From Anadara kagoshimensis (Eukaryota > Mollusca > Bivalvia > Arcoida > Arcidae): DNA of 64,000 nt. Positions 31,428-44,232 of the stretch are shown in pieces. Position numbers and translations under genes: made by a program. Positions within the stretch are counted from its first letter, which is position 1; the number at the start of each line of letters is the position of its first letter. The notes beneath the pieces were generated by a model. It ran no database searches. It saw nothing but the letters and a program-made list of their open reading frames with translations, and was not told the origin of the DNA. The stretch covers positions 41,964,514 to 42,028,513 of the forward strand of contig CM037864.1 in NCBI GenBank assembly GCA_021292105.1, written 5' to 3'.

Positions 31428-34250
31428 AATTATCACATTGAGAGTTGTGCCTTATCATGTTTGATTCAGGACATATTTTACACATTGAGAATTGTGCCTT
31501 ATCATGTTTGATTAAAGACATATTTAACACATTGAGAATTGTGCCTTATCATGTTTGATTCAGGACATATTTTACACATTGAGAATTGTGCCTTATCATG
31601 TTTGATTCAGGACATATTTTACACATTGAGAATTGTGCCTTATCATGTTTGATTCAGGACATATTTTACACATTGAGAATTGTGCCTTATCATGTTTGAT
31701 TCAGGACATATTTTACACATTGAGAATTGTGCCTTATCATGTTTGATTCAGGACATATTTTACACATTGAGAATTGTGCCTTATCATGTTTGATTCAGGA
31801 CACATTTTACACATTGAGAATTGTGCCTTATCATGTTTGATTCAGGACATATTTTACACATTGAGAATTGTGCCTTATCATGTTTGATTCAGGACATATT
31901 TTACACATTGAGAATTGTGCCTTATCATGTTTGATTCAGGACATATTTTACACATTGAGAATTGTGCCTTATCATGTTTGATTCAGGACATATTTTACAC
32001 ATTGAGAATTGTGCCTTATCATGTTTGATTCAGGACACATTTTACACATTGAGAATTGTGCCTTATCATGTTTGATTCAGGACACATTTTACACATTGAG
32101 AATTGTGCCTTATCATGTTTGATTCAGGACATATTTTACACATTGAGAATTGTGCCTTATCATGTTTGATTCAGGACATATTTTACACATTGAGAATTGT
32201 GCCTTATCATGTTTGATTCAGGACCCAATTTACACATTGAGAATTGTGCCTTATCATGTTTGATTCAGGACTTATTTTACACATTGAGAATTGTGCCTTA
32301 TCATGTTTGATTCAGGACACATTTAACACATTGAGAATTGTGCCTTATCATGTTTGATTCAGGACACATTTTACACATTGAGAATTGTGCCTTATCATGT
32401 TTGATTCAGGACACATTTTACACATTGAGAATTGTGCCTTATCATGTTTGATTCAGGACACATTTAACACATTGAGAATTGTGCCTTATCATGTTTGATT
32501 CAGGACACATTTTACACATTGAGAATTGTGCCTTATCATGTTTGATTCAGGACACATTTTACACATTGAAAATTGTGCCTTATCATGTTTGATTCAGGAC
32601 TTATTTTACACATTGAGAATTGTGCCTTATCATGTTTGATTCAGGACACATTTTACACATTGAAAATTGTGCCTTATCATGTTTGATTCAGGACACATTT
32701 AACACATTGAGAATTGTGCCTTATCATGTTTGATTCAGGACACATTTTACACATTGAGAATTGTGCCTTATCATGTTTGATTCAGGACACATTTTACACA
32801 TTGAGAATTGTGCCTTATCATGTTTGATTCAGGACATATTTTACACATTGAGAATTGTGCCTTATCATGTTTGATTCAGGACATATTTTACACATTGAGA
32901 ATTGTGCCTTATCATGTTTGATTCAGGACATATTTTACACATTGAGAATTGTGCCTTATCATGTTTGATTCAGGACACATTTTACACATTGAGAATTGTC
33001 CCTTATCATGTTTGATTCAGGACATATTTTACACATTGAGAATTGTGCCTTATCATGTTTGATTCAGGACATATTTTACACATTGAGAATTGTGCCTTAT
33101 CATGTTTGATTCAGGACATATTTTACACATTGAGAATTGTGCCTTATCATGTTTGATTCAGGACACATTTTACACATTGAGAATTGTGCCTTATCATGTT
33201 TGATTCAGGACATATTTTACACATTGAGAATTGTGCCTTATCATGTTTGATTCAGGACATATTTTACACATTGAGAATTGTGCCTTATCATGTTTGATTC
33301 AGGACCCAATTTACACATTGAGAATTGTGCCTTATCATGTTTGATTCAGGACTTATTTTACACATTGAGAATTGTGCCTTATCATGTTTGATTCAGGACA
33401 CATTTAACACATTGAGAATTGTGCCTTATCATGTTTGATTCAGGACCCAATTTACACATTGAGAATTGTGCCTTATCATGTTTGATTCAGGACTTATTTT
33501 ACACATTGAGAATTGTGCCTTATCATGTTTGATTCAGGACACATTTAACACATTGAGAATTGTGCCTTATCATGTTTGATTCAGGACATATTTTACACAT
33601 TGAGAATTGTGCCTTATCATGTTTGATTCAGGACACATTTTACACATTGAAATTGTGCCTTATCATGTTTGATTCAGGACTTATTTTACACATTGAGAAT
33701 TGTGCCTTATCATGTTTGATTCAGGACACATTTTACACATTGAAAATTGTGCCTTATCATGTTTGATTCAGGACACATTTAACACATTGAGAATTGTGCC
33801 TTATCATGTTTGATTCAGGACACATTTTACACATTGAGAATTGTGCCTTATCATGTTTGATTCAGGACACATTTTACACATTGAGAATTGTGCCTTATCA
33901 TGTTTGATTCAGGACATATTTTACACATTGAGAATTGTGCCTTATCATGTTTGATTCAGGACATATTTTACACATTGAGAATTGTGCCTTATCATGTTTG
34001 ATTCAGGACATATTTTACACATTGAGAATTGTGCCTTATCATGTTTGATTCAGGAACATTTTACACATTGAGAATTGTCCCTTATCATGTTTGATTCAGG
34101 ACATATTTTACACATTGAGAATTGTGCCTTATCATGTTTGATTCAGGACATATATTACACATTGAGAATTGTGCCTTATCATGTTTGATTCAGGACATAT
34201 TTTACACATTGAGAATTGTGCCTCATCATGTTTGATTCAGGACACATTAT
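31428..34250 (+). repeat. 47-bp satellite, about 60 tandem units
   Basis: The unit is GAGAATTGTGCCTTATCATG, TTTGATTCAGGACATATTTT, ACACATT; start positions 31581 and 31628 show the 47-bp period. Variants at the octamer after GGA (CATATTTT, CACATTTT, CACATTTA, CCAATTTA, CTTATTTT) define a higher-order pattern. The unit length is not a multiple of three, and the ORFs across it are repeat artefacts. Confidence 0.97.
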
Positions 34251-34254
34251 ACCA

Positions 34255-34330
34255 CTACAGTAGCTTAGTTGGTAGAGTGCTTTCTTCGTATGTTGGATAT
34301 TGTGGGTTGGAACATGTCCGAGTCTTGAAA
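34255..34330 (+). other. Degenerate tRNA-like sequence
   Basis: AGTAGCTTAGTTGGTAGAGT matches a polymerase III A box in tRNA context, and GGGTTGGAACA sits where a B box would be but is degenerate. It is probably a SINE head rather than a functional tRNA. Confidence 0.4.
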
Positions 34331-34372
34331 ATAGGGAGTGACTGTGTAGCGATATAGCTACATGGTATTACT

Positions 34373-34530
34373 ACGTTACTACTGTCTCACCTATGAGGTA
34401 CCTTTTAGGCGAAATGGTAGAGCGCTCACTTTACAAATGGATGACCAGGGTTTGATTCACAGTGTCAGGGAAGGGAATTTTATAACTAATTTTTCCATTG
34501 TAACTAGCATTTACATTACAAGTGTGCCCA
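34373..34530 (+). mobile_element. tRNA-derived SINE-like unit, copy 1
   Basis: GGCGAAATGGTAGAGCGCTC resembles an A box; GGGTTTGATTCACAG resembles a B box. It is followed by GGGAAGGGAATTTTATAACT. The same order recurs at 34746-34920. Confidence 0.5.
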
Positions 34531-34745
34531 CAATGGGACCCTGCCTTTGAATGAGGGCACCCACCAAAGTGCAACCGCAGGAAAGATCCCAATTAAATTA
34601 ATAAATGTAATTAAAAATAAGGTATATGTTTCTATATATGTGTTAGGATGTACGTCTTCAAGGGACAAAGACTAAAGGGGAGCTAGGGATGTAAATGTAG
34701 TAATATAGCTACATGGTATAGTATGTACTATGTACAGGTTAAGAG

Positions 34746-34920
34746 ACGTTACTACTGTCTCACCTACGGTGTACCTTTTAGGCAAAATGGTAGAGTTTAG
34801 GCAAAACTGTTAAGGGCTTGCTTTACAAACGGGCAGCCCAGGTTCAATTCACAGCATCGGGGAAGGGAGTTTTATATTTTATAACTAATTTTTCATTGTA
34901 ACAAGCATTTACGTTACAAC
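34746..34920 (+). mobile_element. tRNA-derived SINE-like unit, copy 2
   Basis: Homologous to 34373-34530, with shared CGTTACTACTGTCTCACCTA, a partly duplicated AGGCAAAA-TGGTAGAG segment, a B-box-like GGTTCAATTC and the same TTTTATAACTAATTTTTC tail. Divergence between copies is moderate. Confidence 0.5.
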
Positions 34921-35365
34921 TGTTCGCTAATTCAACCATTTAGAAATGAAATTCACAGGGTACTTCAGAAAAACCTTAAAAATTGATGTCCCATGTCATG
35001 GAAGGAATGGCATGTTACCCCCCCCCCCTTTTGCATTGACCTGAGTACACTGCAATGTTCTACCATTTCACCTGCTGATGGTGAACATTCTTGAGTGTAC
35101 AATGTACAATGAAGTGCCATATGTGTATGAGTATAGAATGCAATGCCGATCCCACATGTTTTGTATTACAATACCAATGCCTTAATAACCGTGTCACTTG
35201 TTTCCCAATTTAATTGTGCTGGCTTTAGAATTGAGGATATTCGGTCCCAGTCCAGAAACCTGAACATTGCTTGTGGATTTTTCTGGGTCAATTTTGATGA
35301 CAAGATGTATGCACCACAGGGGCCAGTTTCATAATAAAATTTAAAAAATACCGATAAGTATATAA
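34921..35365. other. Intergenic DNA, no gene seen
   Basis: Contains a C homopolymer (about 35019-35027). No coding or RNA signal. Confidence 0.4.
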
Positions 35366-36553
35366 ACAAGAGGCCCATGGGCCTTAACGCTCACCTGTGA
35401 CCTTGACCTTTGAACCCATAACCCTCATTCATATATCAAAATGACCATTAGGCTAAAAACCTACAATATTCTAGCATACATGCCTATACAAAATATTTAT
35501 AGTTTTCAAGATAATTAACCAATTCAGTATTTATTTGCATCTGTGACCTTGACCTTTGAACTCATGACCTTTATTCATATACCAAATTATCATTAGACCA
35601 ATACCTACAATATTCTTATATATATGACTATACAAGGAGTTTATAGTTTTTGAGATAATCAACCATTTCAGAACTTGCTTGCATTTGTGACCTTGACCTT
35701 TGAACCCATGACCTTCATTCATATATCAAAATGATTGTTAGGCCAATACCTACAATATTCTAATATGTACAGTTTCTATTTATAATTTACCATTTCAGTA
35801 TTTGTTTGCATCTATGACCTTGACCTTTGAACCCATGACCTTTATTAATATATCATAATGACCATTGTGCCATTACCTACAATATTCTAATATGTATGCC
35901 TATACAAAAGTTTAATAGTTTTGCAGAAAATCAACTAAAACGGTAATAGTTGTGCATCTTTGACCTTGACCTTTGAATCCATGACCTTGATCTATGTATC
36001 AAAATGATCGTCATGTCAATACCTACAATTAACTGAAACTCCCATGCCGTTGTCACCTGAAATGTTTAAAAAATAGCATTTTTTATCAAAGGTCAAAAAC
36101 AGGGACATGACCTTGACCTTTGACCTTGACATCTTTTGGAAGAAAATAGCAAGACAAGATCAACAGTGAAAACTCCATACAATTATCTTCAGCCGTTATT
36201 GAGTTATAACAATAGATGTCTCATTTTCAAAATTACATAATTTTACGCAAAAAAACGCGTAACCTATTTTTCGTTCAATTTTCATGAAATACACAATTTT
36301 GATGTTCCCAGGTATGCTGATCTAAATATCTAATCAAATTTGCCTGCACCTTTTGGTTTCAGAGAAGAGGATTTTTTGTCTTTTTGCTATTTTTAGTAAC
36401 GTCGGCCATCTTGTTGGCGGGCCAAACCCCGAACACAATTTTGAAAGGCTGTTATCCAGGCATGATAATCACCAAGTTTCATCAATTTGGCCCAGTAGTT
36501 TGGAGGAGATAGATTGCAATAGCTCATCTGAGCCTTTGGCTCAGGTGAGCTAA
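35366..36553 (+). mobile_element. Hairpin-ended non-autonomous element C (145-bp-unit family, short array)
   Basis: The 5' end is ACAAG-AGGCCCATGGGCCT-TAAC-GCTCACCTG. The 3' end is AGCTCATCTGAGCC, loop TTT, GGCTCAGGTGAGCT, then AA. About four or five units of about 145 bp with TGACCTTGACCTTTGAACCC follow the 5' end (landmarks 35545 and 35689). The unique part shares AAAACGCGTAACCTATTTTT with element A. There is no microsatellite and no ORF. Confidence 0.75.
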
Positions 36554-38324
36554 AAAGAGTAAAGGGGAACAATGAATTGGATATTTCACTTGTAGGTTCT
36601 CCGACAAAACTCTACATTACTTTTTTAATTTATGTCCGATCATCGTGATCTTTGTGTCATTTTTTTGCAGATAAATATTCTTTTAGTTGGCATTCAATTT
36701 TTGGACATAATTTAAAATCTTAATAAAATGTTTAAACGAAAAACACAGAAAAACATTGTAATTTGCCCGATGTAGCTAAGCCCGTCCATGTAAAAAGTAG
36801 CTTAAAATTCGCATCACGATCATGTTTTTCACTATCAGCGTCCATGTCAACTACAAATGCTGATGTGGATCGAAGAACTAAATAAAAAGCAAACAAATTT
36901 AAAAGGTAACCGTTACTCACTTCTTTATCTACAAGCCATTATATCCCATTTTGTTCCATTTTTTTTATTTTATTATAAAACTGGCCCATGGTATGCAAAG
37001 TGAATATTACCAGCATATATATGCAGCTTTAAAGGTCCCCTCTTGTAGATCTCTGTCTTTTGTTGTGATTTGCATGGGGAACTGGAAATGAAATAAGGAA
37101 TTAAAACATACCACATGCCGCCAGTCTATCTGCCATTGTGGTGTCCTTCGTTACTGGCTGATACAACGATTCCTACAATTTTAACGCAACACCTTTTTGC
37201 GGAGTTTTCTACGTAGATACTGGAGCACCGCCAGATTGGATTGGTATGTCCATCAGGTAGGCTAGGCATTTAATTAATTTCTTGCAAAAAGAACTTAAAA
37301 GGGAAAATCCAAAACTGGATTAAAGTCTATCTTGGTGACCTCAAACAAAAGGTGGTGATAAACGGTGGTAGCTGTTTAGAGCGGAGTTCCTGAAGGCAGT
37401 GTCCTTGGCCCAATTTGTTCCTGATTAATAGAATCTACACCAATAGCTTCGTGCTGAAAGGCGTCGGGGTGGGGTGGATGCTGTGAACAAAATTGTTACA
37501 TCATGGTTAAAAGATTAAAAGATGCAGAGAGATTTTTATTCTATGACGAACCTCAAAACCTTAATTAAGTTATTTGCTTCTTGTACAATTCTCCATTTAA
37601 CAGCAAATTCTTCAAGCAGATAGAAAACGTTCCACGTATACATCTTGTGATGGCTGATCCAAATCAGATGCTGTCTTGCATCATCATGTGTAGCCAGCTA
37701 CACAGGAGGTGCTTACCTTTCCGGAGCACCCGACTCTTTTCCTTGCATGTATATTAAACATATATTCTCAGTTTCACTTAAGATAGCTTTGCTTTAAAAT
37801 TCATTATTGTGATTTTGAACACGGATTGTTTGTTTTTCATATGTACCACTTTCTTTAGTAAAAATCTACAAGCCCGCCATGTTCAATGACATTCTATTCA
37901 AATGCCGGACACCAAACATGTCAAAATTATTGTTCATATATCCATCGCATTATCATAATGTGAGGCAGTTGGGTGCCATATTGGCGCAAAGGACTAAGGA
38001 TTTTTAAAAAGTTGGTGGCGAAAATGCTATACTGGCACAAATAGGTTGTATCGCAAAATGACGCTAAAATTGCGCAAACATATTTCACCCAATAGATCAA
38101 GCTCCGGAACAGCACCCAACTCCTTGCTCCATATGTTGCGAGGTCATAAAAGAGATACGAATGTTGGCCGCTGTTCGGAGAGCCGATAGATGTACAGGCA
38201 TTTAACCTCATTGTCAAGATTTTAACTTACAAATATCGAGGCGGTCAGTTCAGATAGTTTGTAACGTATTGGTTAAGAAATGAAAAAAATGTGTATAAAC
38301 CCGTAACACGTGAATACGCATATT
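36554..38324. other. Intergenic DNA, no gene supported
   Basis: The only ORF near 100 codons (minus, 37927-38217) has no motif I recognise. It could be part of an unnamed repeat. No RNA gene is seen. Confidence 0.4.
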
Positions 38325-41300
38325 CCATCAACAATGTGTTCAAATGTTGTGGAATGATGGGAACTAACTGTCAGTCATGTCAGATGTGGAACCGGTAGCG
38401 TGTTTTTTGAAATAACACAATTTCTGGTTTTACAGTCATAATGAAGATATCAGCTGAAAACATAATTGGCTTACGTTTTGTAATTACGTCATTGGATTCA
38501 TGAACAATGTGTTCAAATGTTGTGGAATGATGGGAACTAACTATCAGTCATGTCAGATGTGGAACCGGTAGCGTGTTTTTTGAAATAACACAATTTTGTT
38601 TTTTTACAGTCATAATGAAGATATAGCTGAAAACCATAATTGGCTTACGTTTTGTAATTACGTCATTGGATTCATGAACATGTGTTCAAATGTTGTGGAA
38701 TGATGGGAACTAACTGTCAGTCATGTCAGATGTGGAACCGGTAGCATGTTTTTTGAAATAACAAATTTATTGGTTTTACAGTCATAATGAAGATATCAGC
38801 TGAAAACCTAATTGGCTTACGTTTTTGTAATTACGTCATTGGATTCATGAACAATGTGTTCAAATGTTGTGGAATGATGGGAACTAACTGTCAGTCATGT
38901 CAGATGTGGAACCGGTTAGCGTGTTTTTTGAAATAACACAATTTCTGGTTTTACAGTCATAATGAAGATATAGCTGAAAACCATAATTGGCTTACGTTTT
39001 GTAATTACGTCATTGGATTCATGAACAATGTGTTCAAATGTTGTGGAATGATGGGAACTAACTGTCAGTCATGTCAGATGTGGAAAGGTAGCGTGTTTTT
39101 TGAAATAACACCCAATTTCTGTAATAAACAGAAATAGAGTTGAAACCAAATTGGCTTACGTTTTGTAATTACGTCATTGGATTCATGAACAATGTGTTCA
39201 AATGTGGAATGATGGGAACTAACTGTCAGTCATGTCAGATGTGGAACCGGTAGCGTGTTTTTGAAATAACACAATTTCTGGTTTTACAGTCATAATGAAG
39301 ATATCAGCTGAAACCATAATTGGCTTACGTTTTGTAATTACGTCATTGGATTCATGAACAATGTGTTCAAATGTTGTGGAATGATGGGAACTAACTGTCA
39401 GTCATGTCAGATGTGGAACCGGTAGCGTGTTTTTTGAAATAACACAATTTCTGTTTTACAGTCATAATGAAGATATGAGGCTGAAAACCATAATTGGCTT
39501 ACGTTTTGTAATTACGTCATTGGATTCATGAACAATGTGTTCAAATGTTGTGGAATGATGGGAACTAACTGTCAGTCATGTCAGATGTGGAACCGGTAGC
39601 GTGTTTTTTGAAATAACACAATTTCTGGTTTTACAGTCATAATGAAGATATCAGCTGAAAACCATAATTGGCTTACGTTTTGTAATTACGTCATTGGATT
39701 CATGAACAATGTTCAAATGTTGTGGAATGATGGGAACTAACTGTCAGTCATGTCAGATGTGGAACCGGTAGCGTGTTTTTTGAAATAACACAATTTCTGG
39801 TTTTACAGTCATAATGAAGATAGCTGAAAACCATAATTGGCTTACGTTTTGTAATTATTCATTAGATTCATGAAACAATGTGTTCAAATGTTGTGGAATG
39901 ATGGGAACTAACTGTCAGTCATGTCAGATGTGGAACCGGTAGCGTGTTTTTGAAATAACACAATTTCTGGTTTTTACAGTCATAATGAAGATATGAGTGA
40001 AAACCATAATTGGCTTACTTTTGTAATTACGTCATTGGATTCATGAACAATGTGTTCAAATGTTGTGGAATGATGGGAACTAACTGTCAGTCATGTCAGA
40101 TGTGGAAACCGTAGCGTGTTTTTTGAAATAAACACAATTTCTGGTTTTACAGTAAAATGAAGATAGAGTTGAAAACCATAATTGGCTTACGTTTTGTAAT
40201 TACGTCATTGGATTCATGAACAATGTGTTCAAATGTTGTGGAATGATGGGAAACTAACTGTCAGTCATGTCAGATGTGGAACCGGTAGCGTGTTTTTGAA
40301 ATAACACAATTCTGGTTTTACAGTCATAATGAAGATATGAGCTGAAAACCATAATTGGCTTACGTTTTGTAATTACGTCATTGGATTCAGAACAATGTGT
40401 TCAAATGTTGTGGAATGATGGGAACTAACTGTCAGTCATGTCAGATGTGGAACCGGTAGCGTGTTTTTTGAAATAACACAATTTCTTTACAGTCATACAT
40501 GAAGATATGAGCTGAAAACCATAATTGGCTTACGTTTTGTAATTACGATTGGATTCATGAACAATGTGTTCAAATGTTGTGGAATGATGGGAACTAACTG
40601 TCAGTCATGTCAGATGTGAACCGGTAGCGTGTTTTTTGAAATAACACAATTTCTGGTTTTACAGTCATAATGAAGATATGAGCTGAAAACCATAATTGGC
40701 TTACGTTTTGTAATTACGTCATTGGATTCATGAACAATGTGTTCAAATGTTGTGGAATGATGGGAACTAACTGTCAGTCATGTCAGATGTGGAACCGGTA
40801 GCGTGTTTTTTGAAATAACCAAATTTCTGGTTTTACAGTCATAATGAAGATATGAGTGAAAACCATAATTGGCTTACGTTTTGTAATTACGTCATTGGAT
40901 TCATGAACAATGTGTTCAAATGTTGTGGAATGATGGGAACTAACTGTCAGTCATGTCAGATGTGGAACCGGTAGCGTGTTTTTGAAATAACACAATTTCT
41001 GGTTTTACAGTCATAATGAAGATATGAGTGAAAACCATAATTGGCTTACGTTTTGTAATTACGTCATTGGATTCATGAACAATGTTCAAATGTTGTGGAA
41101 TGATGGGAACTAACTGTCAGTCATGTCAGATGTGGAACCGGTAGCGTGTTTTTTGAAATAACACAATTTTCTGGTTTTACAGTCATAATGAAGATATGAG
41201 TGAAAACCATAATTGGCTTACGTTTTGTAATTACGTCATTGGATTCATGAACAATGTGTTCAAATGTTGTGGAATGATGGGAACTAACTGTCAGTCATGT

Positions 41301-44232
41301 CAGATGTGGAACCGGTAGCGTGTTTTTGAAATAACACCCATTTCTGGTACAGTATAATGAAATAGAGCTGAAAACCAAAATTGGCTTACGTTTTGTAATT
41401 ACGTCATTGGATTCATGAACAATGTGTTCAAATGTTGTGGAATGATGGGAACTAACTGTCAGTCATGTCAGATGTGGAACCGGTAGCGTGTTTTTTGAAA
41501 TAACACAATTTCTGGTTTTACAGTCATAAAAGAATATGAGCTGAAAACCATAATTGGCTTACGTTTGTAATTACGTCATTGGATTCATGAACAATGTGTT
41601 CAAATGTTGTGGAATGATGGAACTAACTGTCAGTCATGTCAGATGTGGAACCGGTAGCGTGTTTTTTGAAATAACACAATTTCTGGTTTTACAGTCATAA
41701 TGAAGATATTGAAAAACCATAATTGGCTTACGTTTTGTAATTACGTCATTGGATTCATGAACAATGTGTTCAAATGTTTGGAATGATGGGAACTAACTGT
41801 CAGTCATGTCAGATGTGGAACCGGTAGCGTGTTTTTTGAAATAACACAATTTCTGGTTTTTACAGTCATAATGAAGATATGAGTGAAAAAAATAATTGGC
41901 TTACGTTTTGTAATTACGTCATTGGATTCATGAACAATGTGTTCAAATGTTGTGGAATGATGGGAACTAACTGTCAGTCATGTCAGATGTGGAACCGGTA
42001 GCGTGTTTTTTTGAAATAACACAATTTCTGGTTTTACAGTCATAATGAAGATATGAGCTGAAAACCATAATTGGCTTACGTTTTGTAATTACGTCATTGG
42101 ATTCATGAAAATGGTGTTCAAATGTTGTGGAAGATGGGAACTAACTGTCAGTCATGTCAGATGTGGAACCGGTAGCGTGTTTTTTGAAATAACACAATTT
42201 CTGGTTTTACAGTCATAATGAAGTATGAGCTGAAACCATAATTGGCTTACGTTTTGTAATTACGTCATTGGATTCATGAAACAATGTGTTCAAATGTTGT
42301 GGAATGATGGGAACTAACTGTCAGTCATGTCAGATGTGGAACCGTAGCGTGTTTTTTGAAATAACACAATTTCTGGTTTTACAGTCATAATGAAGATATG
42401 ACGGCTAAAAACCATAATTGGCTTACGTTTGTAATTACGTCATTGGATTCATGAACAATGTGTTCAAATGTTGTGGAATGATGGGAACTAACTGTCAGTC
42501 ATGTCAGATGTGGAACCGGTAGCGTGTTTTTTGAAATAACACAATTTCTGGTTTTACAGTCATAATGAAGATATGAGCTGAAAACCATAATTGGCTTACG
42601 TAATTACGTCATGGATTCATGAACAATGTGTTCAAATGTTGTGGAATGATGGGAACTAACTGTCAGTCATGTCAGATGTGGAACCGGTAGCGTGTTTTTT
42701 GAAATAACACAATTTCTGGTTTTACAGTCATAATGAAGATATGAGCTGAAAACCATAATTGGCTTACGTTTTGTAATTACGTCATTGGATTCATGAACAA
42801 TGTGTTCAAATGTTGTGGAATGATGGGAACTAACTGTCAGTCATGTCAGATGTGGAACCGGTAGCATGTTTTTTGAAATAACACAATTTTCTGTTTACAG
42901 TCATAAGAAGATGAGCTGAAAACCATAATTGGCTTACGTTTTGTAATTACGTCTTGGATTCATGAACAATGTGTTCAAATGTTGTGGAATGATGGGAACT
43001 AACTGTCAGTCATGTCAGATGTGGAACCGGTAGCGTGTTTTTTGAAATAACACAATTTCTGGTTTTACAGATAATGAAGAATGAGCTGAAACCAAATTGG
43101 CTTACGTTTTGTAATTACGTCATTGGATTCATGAACAATGTGTTCAAATGTGTGGAATGATGGGAACTAACTGTCAGTCATGTCAGATGTGGAACCGGTA
43201 GCGGTTTTTTGAAATAACACAATTCTGGTTTTACAAGTCATAATGAAGATATGAGTGAAACCATAATTGGCTTACGTTTTGTAATTACGTCATTGGATTC
43301 ATGAAAATGTGTTCAAATGTTGTGGAATGATGGGAAACTAACTGTCAGTCATGGTCAGATGTGGAACCGTAGCGTGTTTTTTGAAATAACACAATTCTGG
43401 TTTACAGTCATAAGAAGATATGAGCTGAAAACCATAATTGCTTACGTTTGTAATTACGTCATTGGATTCATGAACAATGTGTTCAAATGTTGTGGAATGA
43501 TGGGAACTAACTGTCAGTCATGTCAGATGTGGAACCGGTAGCGTGTTTTTTGAATATAAACAATTCTGGTTTTACAGTCCATAATGAAGATATGAGCTGA
43601 AACCATAATTGGCTTAACGTTTTGTAATTACGTCATTGGATTCAGGAACAATGTGTTCAAATGTTGTGGAATGATGGGAACTAACTGTCAGTCAGTCAGA
43701 TGTGGAAAGTGGGGGGGCGGTTGGGACGGTTAGTGTTTTTTTGAAATAACACAATTTCTGGTTTTCAGTCATAATGAAGTCTGAGCTGAAAAACCATAAT
43801 TGGCTTACGTTTTGTAATACGTCATTGGATTCATGAACAATGTGTTCAAATGTTGTGGAATGATGGGAACTAACTGTCAGTCTGTCAGATGTGGAACCGG
43901 TAGCGTGTTTTTTGAAATAACACAATTTGGTTTACAGTCATAATGAAGATATGAGATTGAAAACATAATTGGCTTACGTTTTGTAATTACGTCATTGGAT
44001 TCATGAACATGTGTTCAAATGTTGTGGAATGATGGGAACTAACTGTCAGTCATGTCGATGTGGAACCGGTAGCGTGTTTTTGAAATAAACACAATTTCTG
44101 GTTTTACAGTCATAATGAAGATAAGTGAAAACCATAATTGGCTTACGTTTTTGTAATTACGTCATTGGATTCATGAACAATGTGTTCAAATGTTGTGGAA
44201 TGATGGGAACTAACTGTCAGTCATCAGATGTG
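38325..44232 (+). repeat. 174-bp satellite array, about 34 units, running into an assembly gap
   Basis: The unit runs from GTGTTCAAATGTTGTGGAAT through GATGTGGAACCGGTAGCGTG to TTACGTCATTGGATTCATGA. GTGTTC starts at 38335 and 38509, 174 bp apart. Units are highly similar, differing mainly by one- or two-base losses that become denser toward 44232. One unit near 43706-43735 has a foreign GTGGGGGGGCGGTTGGGACG insert. The array probably continues through the gap. Confidence 0.97.

Noticed and set aside
33560-34357. ORFs inside the 47-bp satellite (repeated CLIMFDSGHILHIENCA)
   Set aside because: The unit is 47 bp, so frames rotate through the repeat. There is no start context or other coding evidence.
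37927-38217. 96-codon minus-strand ORF
   Set aside because: No domain or motif recognised and no flanking gene structure; it may be part of an unnamed repeat.
43317-43925. ORFs inside the 174-bp satellite
   Set aside because: The period of 174 is a multiple of three, which keeps frames open by chance, but indels break them everywhere and no motif is present.
31428-44232. CRISPR array
   Set aside because: The regular arrays have no unique spacers between conserved repeats; they are contiguous satellites in a eukaryotic genome.
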